From: Veillonella nakazawae
Lineage (GTDB): Bacteria; Bacillota; Negativicutes; Veillonellales; Veillonellaceae
DNA: 64,000 bases
NCBI RefSeq assembly: GCF_013393365.1
Contig: NZ_AP022321.1
Coordinates: 1,502,501-1,566,500 of the forward strand
Direction of reading: 5' to 3'
Below, one piece after another: positions 27,270 to 37,015 of this stretch. The stretch's first letter is position 1, and every line of letters starts with the position of its first letter. A model generated the notes under the pieces. It searched no databases. It had not been told where the DNA came from and saw nothing but the letters and a program-made list of their open reading frames with translations. The position numbers were made by a program, and so were the translations under genes.

Positions 27270-28886
27270 TTACGAAAGACCATCATTTTTCTTACTTCTA
27301 ATAAAGCCTAATTGCTCCATACGCTTCGTCAATTCATTATAGAATGCTTCCGCCATGGCATTTTGATGTTTACCAGTTTGGGCCTTATCAACGCTAAAGA
27401 GAGAATCTTTAATCTTCTTAATCATCGTAGACTTGGCTTTAGGCTTATTCAATAATTCCATGAACAATAAATCTTCTTCAGAAATATCACCAACAGCGTC
27501 ATTGAACATATTTGCACCATAAATATATTCACTACCACCATCAGCAATAGCTTTTACAAAGTTTGTAAAACGAGCTGGTACATAGGATAAGCCCTCCATA
27601 TATTCCTGTTTATCAGGGAATGTTTTATAGAATCGAATACCACCGCGTACCATATGTTCAACGATAGCTTTATATAAACTACATACAGCTGATTCTAAGT
27701 CATCTTCAGATGCATTAGCAGTATCATGAGCAGCTTTTAAAATGGCAAGGGCTTCGATCATATTGAAAGTGCCTCCATCTTTAATGAGCGCTTGGAATGT
27801 ATCTCGTACAAGCTCATTTTCAAACATTTTTAATGCTTCTTCATCAAAGAGGATTTGGAATACAAAACTATTTACGATAGACCGTACAGGTACTGTATTC
27901 ACCTTATCTGGATTAGCTATATCATAGCTAATATCCTTTGCAGCACTTTCTTTGCAAATAATAGACTTGCGGAATGTTGTATCAAGCATAAAGTCTAAAT
28001 ATTGTTCTTGATCAGCTTGGCTATTAGGAGCCAATTTTTCAAGTTTATCGGCGATGCTTTCATCATAGGTACGAACCATGGATAATGTTAAATCTGCATC
28101 ACATACATAGCTAAGATTGTGAGCTTTTAAATGATCATTGAATTGATAGAAGTAACATGGATCATTATGAGGTTCTAAATGGTCATGACCTACATAATAA
28201 TCATCCTTTTGCATAACGGAACGCAAGGCACCTAAGAATTTACTATTACGCTCTTTAAGGTTATCATAATTAAGAATTTGAGCACCTACTAGACTACCTA
28301 CAGTTTTACCGCGTAATACCTTTTCCTTATGAGTCAACTCATCATAACCACGATTAGCAAATAGCATAAGTTGACGAACCTCTTCCATCGTATGCCAACC
28401 TGGGTATGTATTATAGGATACATATGCAATGCCATTATCAGCCAAATGATGGGATATAATATCAAGCAACTTATCCTTCATTTCATCGCTAATCCAAGAG
28501 TAAAAACCATGGGCAATAATATAATCAAAGTTTCCTAAGGATTCGTCAAAGTTCAAAATATCCCCTTGCAATAGAGATACATTATCTAACTTGGCATCAC
28601 TAATAATTTTGTTGCCCTTCTCTACTTGATCTTGGGAAAGCTCAATACCTATAAATGTTGCTTCTGGATTATGCACAGCTTGAGAAATAATATTTCCCCC
28701 ATATGTAGCACCTAATTCAAGTACACGTGCTGTTTTAGCCGTTGGTGGCTTAAGACCTACAAGTGTACCATACGCTTCCAAATAAGCAGGTGTAGTAAAA
28801 GGAAATGGATAAGATTTATAGCCTAACTCTTTATATATTGTTTGTTGCATATCGTCTGTTGCGATCTGTTGATTATCCTTAGCCAT
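27270..28886 (-). CDS. Class I SAM methyltransferase with regulatory domain
   Basis: 538 aa from the ATG at 28886 (AGAGGTG just upstream); a 19-residue longer frame lacks a ribosome-binding site. Residues 40-200 form a Rossmann methyltransferase: VLELGATYGGNI (SAM motif I), FIGIELSQDQVEKG and the FDYIIAHGFYSWI motif. The middle third resembles the methyltransferase regulatory domain of PF10119, as far as I recall, followed by a helical C-terminus. Substrate unknown. Single-gene unit; no modification-system partner lies beside it. Confidence 0.75.
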   Translation of the reverse strand: MAKDNQQIATDDMQQTIYKELGYKSYPFPFTTPAYLEAYGTLVGLKPPTAKTARVLELGATYGGNIISQAVHNPEATFIGIELSQDQVEKGNKIISDAKLDNVSLLQGDILNFDESLGNFDYIIAHGFYSWISDEMKDKLLDIISHHLADNGIAYVSYNTYPGWHTMEEVRQLMLFANRGYDELTHKEKVLRGKTVGSLVGAQILNYDNLKERNSKFLGALRSVMQKDDYYVGHDHLEPHNDPCYFYQFNDHLKAHNLSYVCDADLTLSMVRTYDESIADKLEKLAPNSQADQEQYLDFMLDTTFRKSIICKESAAKDISYDIANPDKVNTVPVRSIVNSFVFQILFDEEALKMFENELVRDTFQALIKDGGTFNMIEALAILKAAHDTANASEDDLESAVCSLYKAIVEHMVRGGIRFYKTFPDKQEYMEGLSYVPARFTNFVKAIADGGSEYIYGANMFNDAVGDISEEDLLFMELLNKPKAKSTMIKKIKDSLFSVDKAQTGKHQNAMAEAFYNELTKRMEQLGFIRSKKNDGLS

Positions 28887-29115
28887 AAGCACCTCTATGT
28901 TTACTATTAAAGTTATCAAATCATATATCAGTACAATATACATAGTAGTATATGCACAACTATTTAATATTATATCAAATTCCTAGTATATTACCTATTG
29001 TGAAAGCATTAGTAATTCAGGAACTAGCTATTCAAGAAATGACCGCATTAATTTAAGATACAATAAAATAAATTCCACATATAGTTAACTATATTATATA
29101 CAAGATTATATACAA

Positions 29116-29143
29116 AAGAGGCACCCTCGAAAGGGTGCCTCTT
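29116..29143 (-). terminator. Terminator after nifJ
   Basis: Perfect 12-bp stem AAGAGGCACCCT / AGGGTGCCTCTT with a TTCG tetraloop on the minus strand, followed by TTGTATATAATC. Confidence 0.85.
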
Positions 29144-29170
29144 ATTAGTTCTTAGTCGTTAAATAACGAA

Positions 29171-32100
29171 TTATTTTACGTCTTCGAAACCTTTTTGTAA
29201 GCGAACATAGCTTAAGCGACGATCTTTAGCGTCTTGTTCAGTTTTAGCGAACAATTCTTCTGCAACATCTGGAGCTGCTTTAGCCAAGGATGCGTAACGA
29301 ACTTCACCTTTAAGGAAGTCTTGGAAGTTTTCAGTTGGTTCTTTGGAATCCAAGGAGAATGGATTTTTACCTTCTTCTTTAAGTTGAGGGTTGTATCTGT
29401 AAAGATCCCAGTAACCAGCTGCAACTGCTTTACGTTGTTCTTCTTGAGCTTTACCCATACCAGCTTTGATACCATGGTTGATACATGGGCTGTAAGCGAT
29501 GATCAAGGATGGACCTGGATATGCTTCAGCTTCTGCAACAGCTTTCATCAATTGGTTTTTATCTGCACCCATAGCTACTTGTGCTACGTATACATAACCA
29601 TAAGACATAGCCATCATGCCAAGGTCTTTTTTCTTAGTACGTTTACCAGAAGCTGCGAATTGAGCAACTGCTGCGATATTAGTGGATTTGGAAGCTTGAC
29701 CACCAGTGTTGGAGTATACTTCAGTATCGAATACGAAGATGTTGATGTCTTCGCCGGAAGCTAATACATGGTCAACACCGCCGAAGCCGATATCGTATGC
29801 CCAACCATCACCACCGAAGATCCAGTGGGAACGTTTGATCAAGAATTGTTTTTTCTCAAGAATTTCTTTTAATTCTGGAGTTGTAGCACCTTCAGCTTCG
29901 ATAGCTGCTACTAAACGTTCGGAACGTTGACGAGTTGCTGCACCAAGGTTAGCGAATTCGATCCATTGTTCCAAAGCTTCTTTCAATTCGCCTGTAGCAG
30001 TTTCTACAGCTTTAGCAGCTAATTCTACTAATTGTTGACGAATTTTCTTAACGCCGATGTACATACCATAACCATACTCAGCATTATCTTCGAACAAGGA
30101 GTTTGCCCAAGAAGGACCTTGACCTTGTTGGTTAGTTGTGTATGGAGATGCAGGCATGGAAGCACCCCAGATAGAGGAACAACCAGTTGCATTGGCAATC
30201 ATCATGCGGTCGCCGAACAATTGAGTTAACAATTTAGCGTAAGGAGTTTCACCACAACCTGCGCAAGCACCGGAGAACTCGAACAATGGTTGTTCGAATT
30301 GGGAACCTTTAACAGTTTCCTTCTTCATAGGGTTTTCTTTTACAGGAAGGTTAACACCGTAGTTCCATGCTTCAGCTTGTTCGATTTCGGAATCGATGGA
30401 AGTCATTACGATAGCTTTGCCTTTAGGAGCTGGACAGATATCAACACAGTTACCGCAACCCAAGCAATCTAATGGGGATACTGCGATACGGAATTGAAGG
30501 TCTTTAGCGCCCAATGCAGGGATTGTATCGAAATGTTCTGGAGCTGCAGCCACTTCTGCTTCAGTTGCCAAGATTGGACGAATTGTAGCATGTGGACATA
30601 CGAAGGAACATTGGTTACATTGGATACAGTTTTCTGGTAACCATTTTGGAACGAACAATGCAGGACCGCGTTTTTCGAATTTAGCAGTACCAGCAGGTAA
30701 TGTACCATCTTCGTAACCAGCGAATGTGGATACAGGAAGATCATAACCAGCTTGTGCATTGATTGGTTGTGCAATGTTTTGAACGAAGGATGGGCAAGAT
30801 TCGCAACCAGGTTTAACTGCGTGGCCGCCTTCATCAACAGCGTTTTTCCAGTCAGCAGGAACATCTACTTTTACCAAAGCGTTAACGCCTTGATCGATAG
30901 CAGCGTTGTTCATGTCAACGATATTTTGACCTTTTTTACCGTAAGAAGTTACTACGGATTCTTTAAGGTATTTAACAGCGTCATCTACAGGGATGATTTC
31001 AGTCAATTTGAAGAATGCAGCTTGAGTTACCATGTTGATACGACCGCCCAAACCGATTTCGGAAGCGATTTTCGCAGCGTTGATGATGTAGAAGTTCAAT
31101 TCTTTTTCTGCGATTTGACGACGTAATTTAGCAGGTAAATGTTCGTTCAATTCTTCAGGAGACCAAGTACAGTTCAACAAGAATGTACCGCCTTTTTTGA
31201 TACCGCGGATCAAGTCGTATTCATGTACGTAAGATTGACGGTGACATGCTACGAATTGAGGTTCAGTTACCAAGTATGGCAAGTTGATTGGGTTTTTACC
31301 AAAACGAAGGTGAGACATTGTTACGCCACCAGATTTTTTGGAGTCGTAATCGAAGTATGCTTGAGCATACATGTCAGTGTGGTCACCGATGATTTTGATA
31401 GCGGATTTGTTCGCACCTACAGTACCGTCAGAACCGAAGCCCCAGAATTTACATTCAGTCAAACCAGGAGTTTCAACTTCTACGCCTTCAGCACGATCCA
31501 AGGACAAGAATGTAACATCATCATTGATACCCAATGTGAAGAATTTCTTGCCGTTTTCAGCAGCCAAGTTATCGAATACAGATACGATGTCTGCAGGGAT
31601 AACGTCTTTGGAGCTCAAACCATAACGACCAGCGATAACTTTTACGTTACGGCCACCGTCGATTACAGCAGCTTGTACGTCCAAGAACAATGGTTCAGCC
31701 AAAGCGCCTGGTTCTTTAGTACGGTCAAGAACTGCAATGCGTTCTACTGTTTGAGGAAGAGCTTTCAACAAACGATCTGTTGCGAATGGACGGAACAAGT
31801 GAACGTTGATGAAACCAACTTTACGGCCCAATTTGTTTAAGTAGTCAACAGTGGATTGAACTACTTGAGCGGAGGAACCCATAGTTACGATTACATCAGT
31901 TGCATCAGGAGCACCATGGTAGTTGAACAATTGGTAGTTAGTACCAGCCAATTTGTTAACTTCGTTCATGTAATGTTCTACAACGTCAGGAACGTTCAAG
32001 TAGAATTTGTTGGATGCTTCGCGATGTTGGAAGTAAACGTCAGGGTTTTCTGCAGTACCACGAGTTACAGGAGCATCTGGGTTCAAAGCATTTTTACGGA

Positions 32101-32707
32101 AAGCTTTAACAGCGTCCATATCTACTAATGGTTTCAAATCTTCATAGTCCCAGATTTCAATTTTTTGAATTTCATGGGATGTACGGAAACCGTCGAAGAA
32201 GTTGATGAATGGTACACGAGTTTTAATAGCTGTCAAGTGAGCTACAGCGGACAAGTCCATTACTTCTTGTACGGAGGATTCAGCAAGCATAGCGCAGCCA
32301 GCTGCACGAGCAGCCATTACGTCTTGATGGTCACCGAAGATAGCCAAAGCGTGTGCAGCCAATGCACGAGCAGCTACTTGGAATACACCTGGAAGTAATT
32401 CGCCTGCTACTTTGTATAAGTTAGGAAGCATCAATAACAAACCTTGGGAAGATGTGAAAGTTGTTGTTAATGCACCAGCTTGTAAAGAACCGTGAGTTGC
32501 GGCAGCAGCACCTGCTTCAGATTGCATTTCTACAACTTGAACAGTGTTGCCGAAGATGTTTTTACGACCAGACGCAGCCCATTCGTCAATGTGTTCTGGC
32601 ATTGGGGAAGATGGAGTGATTGGGTAAATCGCAGCAACTTCTGTAAAACCATAAGAAACGTGAGCAGCCGCTTGGTTGCCGTCCATAGTTTTAAATTTAC
32701 GACTCAT
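29171..32707 (-). CDS. nifJ: Pyruvate:ferredoxin (flavodoxin) oxidoreductase
   Basis: 1178 aa, the single-chain homodimeric type. It converts pyruvate and CoA to acetyl-CoA, CO2 and reduced ferredoxin, the central step in lactate/pyruvate fermentation by this group. N-terminal domain with YPITPSSPM, a ferredoxin-like domain with CIQCNQCSFVCP (about 690) and CLGCGNCVDICP (about 750), then the thiamine domain with proximal-cluster CAGCG (about 815), GDGWAYDIGFGG and DTEVYSNTGGQ. Promoter at 32763-32791; AAGGAGG before the ATG. A LysR gene diverges from the same intergenic region. Codons look strongly biased, as for a highly expressed gene. Confidence 0.97.
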   Translation of the reverse strand: MSRKFKTMDGNQAAAHVSYGFTEVAAIYPITPSSPMPEHIDEWAASGRKNIFGNTVQVVEMQSEAGAAAATHGSLQAGALTTTFTSSQGLLLMLPNLYKVAGELLPGVFQVAARALAAHALAIFGDHQDVMAARAAGCAMLAESSVQEVMDLSAVAHLTAIKTRVPFINFFDGFRTSHEIQKIEIWDYEDLKPLVDMDAVKAFRKNALNPDAPVTRGTAENPDVYFQHREASNKFYLNVPDVVEHYMNEVNKLAGTNYQLFNYHGAPDATDVIVTMGSSAQVVQSTVDYLNKLGRKVGFINVHLFRPFATDRLLKALPQTVERIAVLDRTKEPGALAEPLFLDVQAAVIDGGRNVKVIAGRYGLSSKDVIPADIVSVFDNLAAENGKKFFTLGINDDVTFLSLDRAEGVEVETPGLTECKFWGFGSDGTVGANKSAIKIIGDHTDMYAQAYFDYDSKKSGGVTMSHLRFGKNPINLPYLVTEPQFVACHRQSYVHEYDLIRGIKKGGTFLLNCTWSPEELNEHLPAKLRRQIAEKELNFYIINAAKIASEIGLGGRINMVTQAAFFKLTEIIPVDDAVKYLKESVVTSYGKKGQNIVDMNNAAIDQGVNALVKVDVPADWKNAVDEGGHAVKPGCESCPSFVQNIAQPINAQAGYDLPVSTFAGYEDGTLPAGTAKFEKRGPALFVPKWLPENCIQCNQCSFVCPHATIRPILATEAEVAAAPEHFDTIPALGAKDLQFRIAVSPLDCLGCGNCVDICPAPKGKAIVMTSIDSEIEQAEAWNYGVNLPVKENPMKKETVKGSQFEQPLFEFSGACAGCGETPYAKLLTQLFGDRMMIANATGCSSIWGASMPASPYTTNQQGQGPSWANSLFEDNAEYGYGMYIGVKKIRQQLVELAAKAVETATGELKEALEQWIEFANLGAATRQRSERLVAAIEAEGATTPELKEILEKKQFLIKRSHWIFGGDGWAYDIGFGGVDHVLASGEDINIFVFDTEVYSNTGGQASKSTNIAAVAQFAASGKRTKKKDLGMMAMSYGYVYVAQVAMGADKNQLMKAVAEAEAYPGPSLIIAYSPCINHGIKAGMGKAQEEQRKAVAAGYWDLYRYNPQLKEEGKNPFSLDSKEPTENFQDFLKGEVRYASLAKAAPDVAEELFAKTEQDAKDRRLSYVRLQKGFEDVK

Positions 32708-33092
32708 GTGATTATTGCCTCCTTAAGCATTTAGCAAAAATAGAACACTTGCTTAATCTATCATTATGTTTAGGAATAACAACCATTACAAACTTGCGCA
32801 CATGAAAAAATAATGCAATAATATATATGTTATATATAATATGGCATTATGTGTGAACATACTTTTGTATTGGGCACAACCATAATTCCTAATATCATAA
32901 CTTGATATAGCCCTATATGCACATTATAACGTGCTGGGCCCTATCAACGCAACACATACAATGACTGTCGCTTTGCCAATATTGCTATCCATGCTTTACA
33001 TAAAGTAATAGCTAATTGCGTTATAGTAATAACTATTCTCATTTAGTATAGGTCACTTCCCATAACCAGATTTTATTTTTAGGGGGTTAATT
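32708..33092. promoter_or_regulatory. Divergent nifJ / LysR regulatory region
   Basis: 385 bp without a gene. The nifJ promoter is at 32763-32791 (minus strand: -35 TTGTAA, 17-nt spacer, -10 CATAAT). Just upstream is a large imperfect palindrome, 32798-32860, with arms CACAT...ATAATGC and GCATTAT-GTGTG around an AT-only centre; it suits binding by the divergently transcribed LysR protein. The LysR promoter on the plus strand is not clear; the gene has AGGGGG five bases before its ATG. Confidence 0.5.
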
Positions 33093-34016
33093 ATGGATTT
33101 TCATCATTTGAAATACTTCGTTGAAGTAGCTGATCAAAAAAGCTTTAGTAAAGCTGCGCGGAATTTGCACATCTCCCAATCTGCTATCAGCCGTACTATT
33201 AAAGCTTTAGAAGACGAACTTGGTGTTGTTCTCTTCATGCGTAATGCTAAATCTGTAGAACTTACTGATGGGGGTACCATCTTCTTAACCCACGCAAAAC
33301 GCGTAGTATTCATGTTTGAACATCTAAAAACTGATTTTGAAAACGAGTTTCGTTTGGAGCAAGGTTCCATTAGAATTGGTATTCCACCAATTACCGATGC
33401 ACCTATCTTCGCTCAGCTTTTAGGGGAGTTCAAAAAAGTATATCCACAAATTGAATTAGAACTTTATGAACAAGGTTCTAAAAAAGTTGAGATTAGTGTT
33501 CAAGAAGGCTTGATTGATATTGGTATCATTTGTACGAAACCAAATCCAAAAGAATTTGAGTCCTTCTACCTCACTAGTGATCCGCTTTCCGTTATCGTTC
33601 CAATATCTAGCCCTCTTGCGAAAGAAAAAGAGATTCGTTTAGAAATGCTAGCTGATGAGTCTTTCGTATTACACAAAGATGACTTTAATTTGCATGACGA
33701 AATCATCAAAGCTTGTAAACATACAGGTTTTCAACCTCATATCGTATTTGAAACTAGCCAACGTGATCTTATGTTGCAAACAGTTAGTGCAGACCTTGCC
33801 ATCGCATTGTTACCATCTCGTCTCTGCCCTGAGGCAGGTGAAAATACAGAGGTTGGTTCCAAGGTCGTTGTACGACCACTTGTACCAGAAATTATTCATA
33901 CACTTTATGTTATTTGGAAAAAAGGTCATTACCTCTCCCACGCTTCTCGCTTGTGGTTAGACTTTGTAAATTCAAAATTACCATTACCTGGATTACAACT
34001 TGAGGATCGTCAATAA
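33093..34016 (+). CDS. LysR-family regulator, divergent from nifJ
   Basis: 307 aa: N-terminal winged helix-turn-helix (residues 1-60, FSKAARNLHISQSAISRTIKALE split over the helices) and a periplasmic-binding-protein-like sensor domain (about 90-295). LysR proteins usually control a divergent neighbour and bind a small molecule, which makes nifJ the first candidate target. The effector is unknown. Its stop overlaps the next ATG (TAATG), so the following small membrane gene is co-translated. Confidence 0.88.
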   Translation: MDFHHLKYFVEVADQKSFSKAARNLHISQSAISRTIKALEDELGVVLFMRNAKSVELTDGGTIFLTHAKRVVFMFEHLKTDFENEFRLEQGSIRIGIPPITDAPIFAQLLGEFKKVYPQIELELYEQGSKKVEISVQEGLIDIGIICTKPNPKEFESFYLTSDPLSVIVPISSPLAKEKEIRLEMLADESFVLHKDDFNLHDEIIKACKHTGFQPHIVFETSQRDLMLQTVSADLAIALLPSRLCPEAGENTEVGSKVVVRPLVPEIIHTLYVIWKKGHYLSHASRLWLDFVNSKLPLPGLQLEDRQ

Positions 34017-34444
34017 TGAATAAACCATCTGGGCTCGCATCTAAATTGCGGGCCCTTTTGAAAGCTAAAGAAACACCCATGTGGGGCGTTATTATCGTGC
34101 TGGTCATTGTTATAATCTTCCAGCAAATACAAATTTCAGAACTACAATGGCGTGTCGATGAAGACCACGATGGTTCTTCCGTTGATAGTGTAGCTGGTCG
34201 CCTTTACATTCTAGAAGGGATGGCTAATAAACATAGCGACCAACTGGATGGTATCTTTAAAGACATTCGCCAATTACAAAACGACGGTGCCAAGTACGAC
34301 TGGGAACTGAAACAACTACAATGGTTACACCCAGAACTCAAAGTGCAACCACCAGAAGCTAACCCTTCCCCATTCAAATCGACGGATTTAAACCTCGATA
34401 TGAATCCTGGGAAAGTGCCGGATGTAACAAAACAAAGTCAATAA
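34016..34444 (+). CDS. Single-TM protein with coiled-coil, coupled to LysR gene
   Basis: 142 aa. One membrane span (about 22-40, WGVIIVLVIVIIFQQIQ), a basic cytoplasmic N-terminus, then a heptad-like outer segment (about 40-105: LEGMANKHSDQLDGIFKDI) and a Pro/Asn-rich tail. Family not recognised. The one-base TAATG overlap with the upstream regulator gene implies coupled translation. It may be a membrane partner of the regulator or simply a passenger. Confidence 0.65.
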   Translation: MNKPSGLASKLRALLKAKETPMWGVIIVLVIVIIFQQIQISELQWRVDEDHDGSSVDSVAGRLYILEGMANKHSDQLDGIFKDIRQLQNDGAKYDWELKQLQWLHPELKVQPPEANPSPFKSTDLNLDMNPGKVPDVTKQSQ

Positions 34445-34462
34445 AGAAATCAGGAATAAATA

Positions 34463-34530
34463 AAAGCACCTTATACCTACACAAAAGTCATCACAAATGA
34501 CTCTTCTCATAGGATATAAGGTGCTTTTAT
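34463..34530. terminator. Terminator after the LysR unit
   Basis: AAAAGCACCTTATA / TATAAGGTGCTTTT outer stem, with an inner AGTCAT / ATGACT hairpin. T-tracts on both sides allow it to work for the minus-strand gene ending at 34594 as well. Confidence 0.8.
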
Positions 34531-34593
34531 CATTATTCTTTTATAGATTTAATTACTCGTTTTCCCATACGTCTCTGCAATGACGAATTGCTT

Positions 34594-35211
34594 CTACTTG
34601 CGATACGCTTCTAATTTATATGCATATTCAGTTAGAAGATTATTTGAATAAATTTTTTCATTTTTTGAATCTCTAACTTCTTTCCAAATAATAGATGCTA
34701 CTTTTAATTTATTTGAATAGTTGCAACTACATTCATCTGCACAAAAATCCTTAAAAAATTGATTCCATTGACAAACCGAATTGTCATACTTTGCATAATC
34801 TGATTCACCATAATATACTTTCAGCAAATCTCCAATTGTAAAGCTTGTATTTTTTTCACTTTTTACTTTTCTCCAGGCAGTAGCCATATCAGCATTAAAT
34901 TTAAATCGTGAAACACCTATTAAATCAGAGAAATATTCTCTAAACTTCGTATTAAAGGAAAAATTACATTCAAGTAATGGTGTATCTAAAGTAATAGTTT
35001 CCACTTGCCTTCTTCTATTTTTTATTGATGATTTTTTAATTAAATTGCCTTTAAAATACTGCTCAATAATATGATTGAGTTCTTGTTTTGTCCCCCTATA
35101 TTCTAATCCTAATGATTTACATATTTGTGAAAGTTCATCACGATACCAATAATATTTATTAAATTCATCAAATGATGAAATTTCATCAAACTTGGGTCTA
35201 CACGCTTTCAA
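34594..35211 (-). CDS. SAP-domain protein with DUF6434-like C-terminus
   Basis: 205 aa, basic, cytoplasmic. Residues 10-60 resemble a SAP motif (YYWYRDELSQICKSLGL...TKQELNHII), a helix-turn-helix that usually binds DNA. Residues 70-135 resemble DUF6434 (TLDTPLLECNFSFN, then FKFNADMATAWRK and TIGDLLKVYY). Function unknown. The start is TTG at 35211, with AAGGAG eight bases before it; no in-frame ATG is nearby. AT-rich, scattered-gene character. Confidence 0.65.
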   Translation of the reverse strand: MKACRPKFDEISSFDEFNKYYWYRDELSQICKSLGLEYRGTKQELNHIIEQYFKGNLIKKSSIKNRRRQVETITLDTPLLECNFSFNTKFREYFSDLIGVSRFKFNADMATAWRKVKSEKNTSFTIGDLLKVYYGESDYAKYDNSVCQWNQFFKDFCADECSCNYSNKLKVASIIWKEVRDSKNEKIYSNNLLTEYAYKLEAYRK

Positions 35212-35374
35212 TCTTTTGTCTCCTTAAGTTTAAGATACAGCATTTACAGATGTGCCTATTGTAAAAGTTGCTAATACGGTTGCTAAAATAACGTTCTATA
35301 CATATTATTCTCTCTTTTTTATCCTGTAGATTCTATTACTCTCATTATACATAAAACAGCATTATTACTAAAGA

Positions 35375-35434
35375 AAAAGAGCTATACCCCATACATTCGC
35401 TACAATGTGAATGTATTAGAGATATAGCTCTTTT
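35375..35434. terminator. Terminator after the MFS gene
   Basis: AAAAGAGCTATA / TATAGCTCTTTT outer stem with inner ATACATTC / GAATGTAT; on the minus strand it lies 27 bases past the transporter stop and is followed by TTCTTTAG. Confidence 0.75.
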
Positions 35435-35460
35435 AATTTTGAAATTTGATGCAGGACTAC

Positions 35461-36774
35461 TTAGTCATCCTTGTGTTCCATAGATTTAGGCAATGTCAAA
35501 ATCAATAGAGCTGCAAGGAACATACAAGCGCCCATTACATAGTAACCATAAGTAAAGCTGCCTGTATGACCATTGATGAAACCAAGCATGTAAGGACCTA
35601 CCCAGCCCCCCATGTTACCAGAGGAGTTAATAAGGCCCATCGCCCCTGCCGCAGCAGCACCAGATAAGAAAGTTGTTGGCATTGTCCACCATACACCCAT
35701 GCCACCGTAAACACCTACAGCAGTTAAGCAGATAAAGAATAAACTAATTTCTGGGGATGGACTATGTGGTGTTGCTAAGAAGCCAATAGTACCAATGAAC
35801 AATGTAGTGGCAACATGCCAACGTTTTTCATTGCGCTTTTCAGAGGAATAACCACAATATACTTGTACAAGTAATGCAGCAGACATGGGAATCGCAATAG
35901 ACCATGCTACTACGCTTGGTGGCCAACCAGATAAGCTTTTAAGAACTTGAGGCATCCAGAAGCTAAAGCCCCAGAAACCAATAACCCATAAGAAATAGAT
36001 TAATGCTAAACGCAATACTTTTGGATCTTTCAAAGCTTGCCATGTAGTATATTTCTTTACAGCTTGCTTTTGTTGTTCTTCTTTTTCAAGTTCAGCCTTG
36101 ATATAGGCTTTTTCTGTATCAGTTACCCAAGATGCATGATCTGGACGTTCTTTCATCCAGAACGCAAAAATGAAAGCAAAGATAACAGCTGGAATAGCTT
36201 CAACGATGAAGAGTGTGCGCCACCCATGAAGGTCAAAGAATGTTGTATCAAGTAAGATACCTGCCAATGGACCACCGATGATGTTAGAGAACAATAAAGA
36301 TGTTAACATCAATGAGATCGCTTTCGCACGTTCCTTTGGCAAGAACCAATTCGGTATCAGTAACGAATAAATTACAGGATATAAAGAGGCTTCACATAGA
36401 CCGAGTAAGAATCGATAAATATAAAACTCCAACTCTGTAGTCATCGTCGTCATAAGAATACATACGAGACCCCAACTAAACATGATACGAGCCACCCAAT
36501 GCATAGCATTACAGCGAGCAGCTATTAAGGATGCTGGCACTTCAAATAAAACGTAGCCAATAAAGAAAATACCGGCCCCCATACCGAATACCTCTGGTGT
36601 TAACCATGGTAAATTCTCTTTCATGGTCAAGCCTGCATAGGCAATATTAACGCGATCTAAGAAGGCAATAATAGAAACAATAAATAAAGGTAAGACTACG
36701 TGTAGCATACGCCGCTTTGTAAAGTCTTTGAAATCGATGGCCCCACTTTGAGGCTCTGGTGTAGATGAGTTCAT
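35461..36774 (-). CDS. MFS transporter, anion:cation symporter type
   Basis: 437 aa with 12 membrane spans. LDRVNIAYA in TM1, the RFLLGLCEASLYP helix and the PNWFLPKERAKA loop are hallmarks of the anion:cation symporter (ACS) branch that takes up organic acids such as tartrate, glucarate or phthalate with protons. Substrate not fixed. GAAAGGA precedes the ATG. Monocistronic between two terminators; the cupin and DUF4261-like genes upstream are a separate unit. Confidence 0.85.
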   Translation of the reverse strand: MNSSTPEPQSGAIDFKDFTKRRMLHVVLPLFIVSIIAFLDRVNIAYAGLTMKENLPWLTPEVFGMGAGIFFIGYVLFEVPASLIAARCNAMHWVARIMFSWGLVCILMTTMTTELEFYIYRFLLGLCEASLYPVIYSLLIPNWFLPKERAKAISLMLTSLLFSNIIGGPLAGILLDTTFFDLHGWRTLFIVEAIPAVIFAFIFAFWMKERPDHASWVTDTEKAYIKAELEKEEQQKQAVKKYTTWQALKDPKVLRLALIYFLWVIGFWGFSFWMPQVLKSLSGWPPSVVAWSIAIPMSAALLVQVYCGYSSEKRNEKRWHVATTLFIGTIGFLATPHSPSPEISLFFICLTAVGVYGGMGVWWTMPTTFLSGAAAAGAMGLINSSGNMGGWVGPYMLGFINGHTGSFTYGYYVMGACMFLAALLILTLPKSMEHKDD

Positions 36775-36949
36775 ATAATTCCTTTCTACTACTTAAGATA
36801 TTACATACCTTACTATCTTAAGAAAACAAAAGTCCTCTGTCAATGGAATTATATAGAATATAGAAATAACAAATAGGAATAGTAACACCAAAATAATGGC
36901 CTTTAAAAATAGAAAAAGGATATTTGCTAGGAATGACTGTATAAAACAA

Positions 36950-37011
36950 AAAGCACTTTATAGTATAAATATATCTCTATCACAAGATAAGAAAATACTA
37001 TAAAGTGCTTT
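36950..37011 (-). terminator. Terminator after the cupin gene
   Basis: Perfect 17-bp stem AAAGCACTTTATAGTAT / ATACTATAAAGTGCTTT around a 28-base AT-rich loop, with TTTGTTTTATAC after it on the minus strand. It starts a few bases past the cupin stop. Confidence 0.8.
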
Positions 37012-37015
37012 CATA

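Noticed and set aside
31139-31840. 233-codon plus-strand frame
   Set aside because: Antisense to nifJ; biased codon use of nifJ leaves the opposite frame open. No ribosome-binding site and cysteine/phenylalanine-rich nonsense composition.
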